A program made the position numbers and the translations under genes. The notes under the pieces are model-generated. The model saw only the letters and a program-made list of their open reading frames with translations, was not told the DNA's origin and ran no database searches. Shown here one piece after another: positions 61,714 to 64,000 of a stretch of 64,000 nucleotides of DNA. Origin of the DNA: WHSW01 sp963742205 (GTDB lineage Bacteria; Actinomycetota; Thermoleophilia; Solirubrobacterales; 70-9); NCBI GenBank assembly GCA_963742205.1, contig CAVUKZ010000006.1:124001-188000 (forward strand), written 5' to 3'. How positions within the stretch are numbered: the first letter of the stretch is position 1; each line of letters starts with the position of its first letter.

Positions 61714-64000
61714 ATGTCGGAAAGCGCTGCAAACACGGAAAAAATTGAGGCGGGAGGACTGACCTGCGAGCGTCGGCACACCACCGCCGGAGTGCACCCG
61801 TTCGATGAGGTCGAGTGGGAGCTCCGCGACGCGGTCATCGGCGACCCGTCCAACCCGGCGTTCGAGCAGCGCGGCGTCGAGTTCCCGAAGGCCTGGTCGC
61901 AGAACTCCACCAACATCGTCGCCCAGAAATACTTCCGCGGCCGGCTCGGCTCCGACGAGCGCGAGGCCTCGGTGAAGCAGATGATCTCCCGGGTCGCAGG
62001 GACGATCGCCGGCTGGGGCCGCGACGGCGGCTACTTCGCCACCGACTCAGACGCCGACGCCTTCGAGGCCGAGCTCACCCACATCCTTCTGCACCAAAAG
62101 GCCGCCTTCAACAGCCCGGTCTGGTTCAACGTCGGCTTCGAGGAGCATCCCCAGTGCTCCGCCTGCTTCATCCTGAGCGTCGAGGACACCATGGAGTCGA
62201 TCCTCGACTGGAACACCAAGGAGGGCCAGATCTTCCGCGGTGGCTCCGGCTCCGGGATCAACCTCTCCAACATCCGTGGCTCGGTCGAGCACCTCTCCAA
62301 GGGCGGGCTCGCCTCGGGCCCGGTGAGCTTCATGCGCGGCGCCGACGCCTGGGCCGGGACGATCAAGTCGGGAGGCAAGACCCGGCGCGCGGCCAAGATG
62401 GTCGTGCTCGACGTCGACCACCCCGACATCGAGGACTTCATCTGGTGCAAGGCCAAGGAGGAGAAGAAGGCGAACGCGCTGCGCGACGCCGGCTTCGACA
62501 TGTCGATCGACGGTGAGGGCTTCACCTCGATCCAGTACCAGAACGCCAACAACTCGGTTCGGGTCACGGACGAGTTCATGGCCGCGGTCGAAAACGACGA
62601 GGACTGGCACCTGACCGCCCGCAACGGCGGCCGGGTCACGAAGACCGTGAAGGCCCGCGACCTCATGAACCAGATCGCCGAGGCGGCCTGGCAGTGCGCC
62701 GATCCGGGCGTTCAGTACGACTCGATCATCAACCGCTGGCACACGTCCCCGGCGTCGGGGCGGATCAACGCCTCAAACCCGTGCTCCGAGTACATGCACG
62801 TCGACGACTCGGCCTGCAATCTGGCGTCGATCAACCTGATGAAGTTCCGGCGCGAGGACGGCTCCTTCGACACCGAGGAGTTCGAGCACACGGTCGACAC
62901 CGTCTTCCTCGCGCAGGAGATCGTCGTCACGCCGAGCTCCTATCCCACCGATGGGATCGCCCGCAACGCGCGGGCCTTCCGCCAGCTCGGCCTCGGATAC
63001 GCCAACCTCGGCGCGCTGCTCATGTCCGACGGCGTCCCGTACGACTCCGACGAGGGACGCAACATCGCCGGCGCGATCACCGCGCTGATGACGGGGCGCG
63101 GCTACCGCAAGTCGGCGGAGATCGCGGCGGCCGTCGGTCCCTACGACGAGTACGCCAAGAACCGCGAAGCCCACAACGACGTGATGCGCATGCATCGCGA
63201 CGCGGCGTACGCGCTCCGTGACGAGGGCGTCAAGGGCGAGCTGGTCGAGGCCGCGCGCCAGAGCTGGGACGACGCGGTCGAGTTCGGTGACGAGCACGGT
63301 TACCGCAACGCCCAGGCGACGGTGCTGGCCCCCACCGGGACGATCAGCTTCCTCATGGACTGCGACACGACGGGGATCGAGCCCGACTTCTCGCTGGTGA
63401 AGTTCAAGGAGCTCGTCGGCGGCGGGCAGATGACGATCGTCAACGGCACGGTGCCGATGGCGCTGGAGACGCTCGGCTACTCACAGAGCGAGGTCGAACA
63501 GATCGAGGCATACATCAACGACAAGGGCACGATCATCGGCGCGCCGGGGCTCCGGGACGAGCACCTGCCGGTGTTCGACGTCGCCGTCGGCCAGCGGGCG
63601 ATCTCGCACATGGGCCACATCAAGATGATGGCCGCGGCGCAGCCGTTCCTCTCGGGCGCGATCTCGAAGACGGTCAACCTGCCCCAGACGGCGACGGTCG
63701 ACGACATCGCGGAGGCCTACACGGAGGGCTGGAAGCACGGTCTGAAGGCGCTGGCCATCTACCGCGACGGGTCGAAGACGGCACAGGCGCTGCGCACCGA
63801 CGCCCAGGACGAGGACGAGGCCGAGGTGGTGGCCAAGCCGGAGCGCCGCAAGATGCCGCGCGAGCGCGAATCGATCACGCACAAGTTCTCGATCGCGGGC
63901 CACGAGGGCTACATCACGGCCGGCAAGTACGAGGACGGATCGGTCGGTGAGATCTTCCTCACCGACATCGGCAAGGAGGGCTCGACCCTCCGCGGGATGA
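61714..64000 (+). CDS. nrdJ: Adenosylcobalamin-dependent ribonucleoside-diphosphate reductase (3' cut by window)
   Basis: The first 762 residues are present: AFNSPVWFNVG, CSACFILSVEDTMESI, IFRGGSGSGINLSNIRGS, NPCSEYMHVDDSACNLASINL and APTGTISFLMDCDTTGIEPDF. This is class II NrdJ. It converts ribonucleotides to deoxyribonucleotides using a cobalamin radical. The start is ATG 61714 after AGGAG. It has no class II-specific riboswitch, as the leader is only 36 bases. Its C-terminus with the redox-active cysteines lies beyond the window. Confidence 0.96.
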   Translation, partial: MSESAANTEKIEAGGLTCERRHTTAGVHPFDEVEWELRDAVIGDPSNPAFEQRGVEFPKAWSQNSTNIVAQKYFRGRLGSDEREASVKQMISRVAGTIAGWGRDGGYFATDSDADAFEAELTHILLHQKAAFNSPVWFNVGFEEHPQCSACFILSVEDTMESILDWNTKEGQIFRGGSGSGINLSNIRGSVEHLSKGGLASGPVSFMRGADAWAGTIKSGGKTRRAAKMVVLDVDHPDIEDFIWCKAKEEKKANALRDAGFDMSIDGEGFTSIQYQNANNSVRVTDEFMAAVENDEDWHLTARNGGRVTKTVKARDLMNQIAEAAWQCADPGVQYDSIINRWHTSPASGRINASNPCSEYMHVDDSACNLASINLMKFRREDGSFDTEEFEHTVDTVFLAQEIVVTPSSYPTDGIARNARAFRQLGLGYANLGALLMSDGVPYDSDEGRNIAGAITALMTGRGYRKSAEIAAAVGPYDEYAKNREAHNDVMRMHRDAAYALRDEGVKGELVEAARQSWDDAVEFGDEHGYRNAQATVLAPTGTISFLMDCDTTGIEPDFSLVKFKELVGGGQMTIVNGTVPMALETLGYSQSEVEQIEAYINDKGTIIGAPGLRDEHLPVFDVAVGQRAISHMGHIKMMAAAQPFLSGAISKTVNLPQTATVDDIAEAYTEGWKHGLKALAIYRDGSKTAQALRTDAQDEDEAEVVAKPERRKMPRERESITHKFSIAGHEGYITAGKYEDGSVGEIFLTDIGKEGSTLRGM

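Overview
The window is very GC-rich with almost exclusively G/C third codon positions, dense divergent and convergent gene pairs, and many ATGA/GTGA start-stop overlaps. It reads as an Actinomycetota chromosome, most likely class Thermoleophilia (Solirubrobacterales-like). Supporting genes are an RpoD-type primary sigma factor, FolE2, an adenosylcobalamin-dependent NrdJ behind NrdR, family-5 UDG, and a secreted protein beginning like those common in Solirubrobacterales. The taxonomy is an inference.

Layout. 0-2.2 kb: a 5'-cut sugar epimerase, a glycosyltransferase, then a damaged zone where a truncated methyltransferase runs into a relic of an R2-like diiron oxidase. 2.2-6.3 kb: metal and toxin defence, with an ArsN1-like acetyltransferase, a DUF4396 fusion protein behind a CsoR-type operator, tRNA-Thr(GGT), and chromate resistance (chrA with a divergent split chrB). 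6.4-13.7 kb: an esterase, a GGDEF protein, and a threonine aldolase / SDR / membrane protein / DUF6421-like block divergent from an Lrp/AsnC regulator. 13.7-30.7 kb: a very large beta-propeller-like surface protein, tRNA-Tyr, CsbD, a sulfatase, sigA, folE2, pgsA, udgB, ferritin-like and TMEM175 proteins, glycosyltransferases, a GroES-zinc-ribbon protein and an anti-sigma kinase. 31-37.4 kb: an arsenic/heavy-metal island (CadC-like repressor, CDF transporter, ArsP-type permease; R2-like oxidase, arsM and arsR divergent from arsC and an aquaporin). 37.4-49.3 kb: a PIN relic, a secreted Fn3 protein, tRNA-Thr(CGT), a STAS protein, class IV aminotransferase plus sulfotransferase, a two-component system, holB-tmk-topA and a HAD phosphatase. 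49.3-58.8 kb: siroheme dehydrogenase, small proteins, an aldo/keto reductase and a sugar operon (Gfo/Idh/MocA dehydrogenase, isomerase, ABC transporter) divergent from a ROK regulator. 58.8-64 kb: a phytase-like esterase, haemolysin III, and nrdR-nrdJ with tandem NrdR boxes, nrdJ running off the end.

Many genes are broken in the raw sequence, above all between about 47.5 and 58.6 kb. Nearly every break is one extra base that can be read as a codon's third position written twice (for example GCC|G, CCG|C, CTT|G). I parsed more than fifty such sites by eye and found one clear exception. This looks like two strain alleles both kept in the consensus, so these genes are annotated as intact genes with consensus frameshifts.

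The most interesting biology is the overlap of arsM with a gene for an R2-like diiron oxidase inside the arsenic island, together with a relic of the same oxidase gene 32 kb away beside the arsN1-like gene. This suggests an undescribed role for the oxidase in organoarsenical metabolism.
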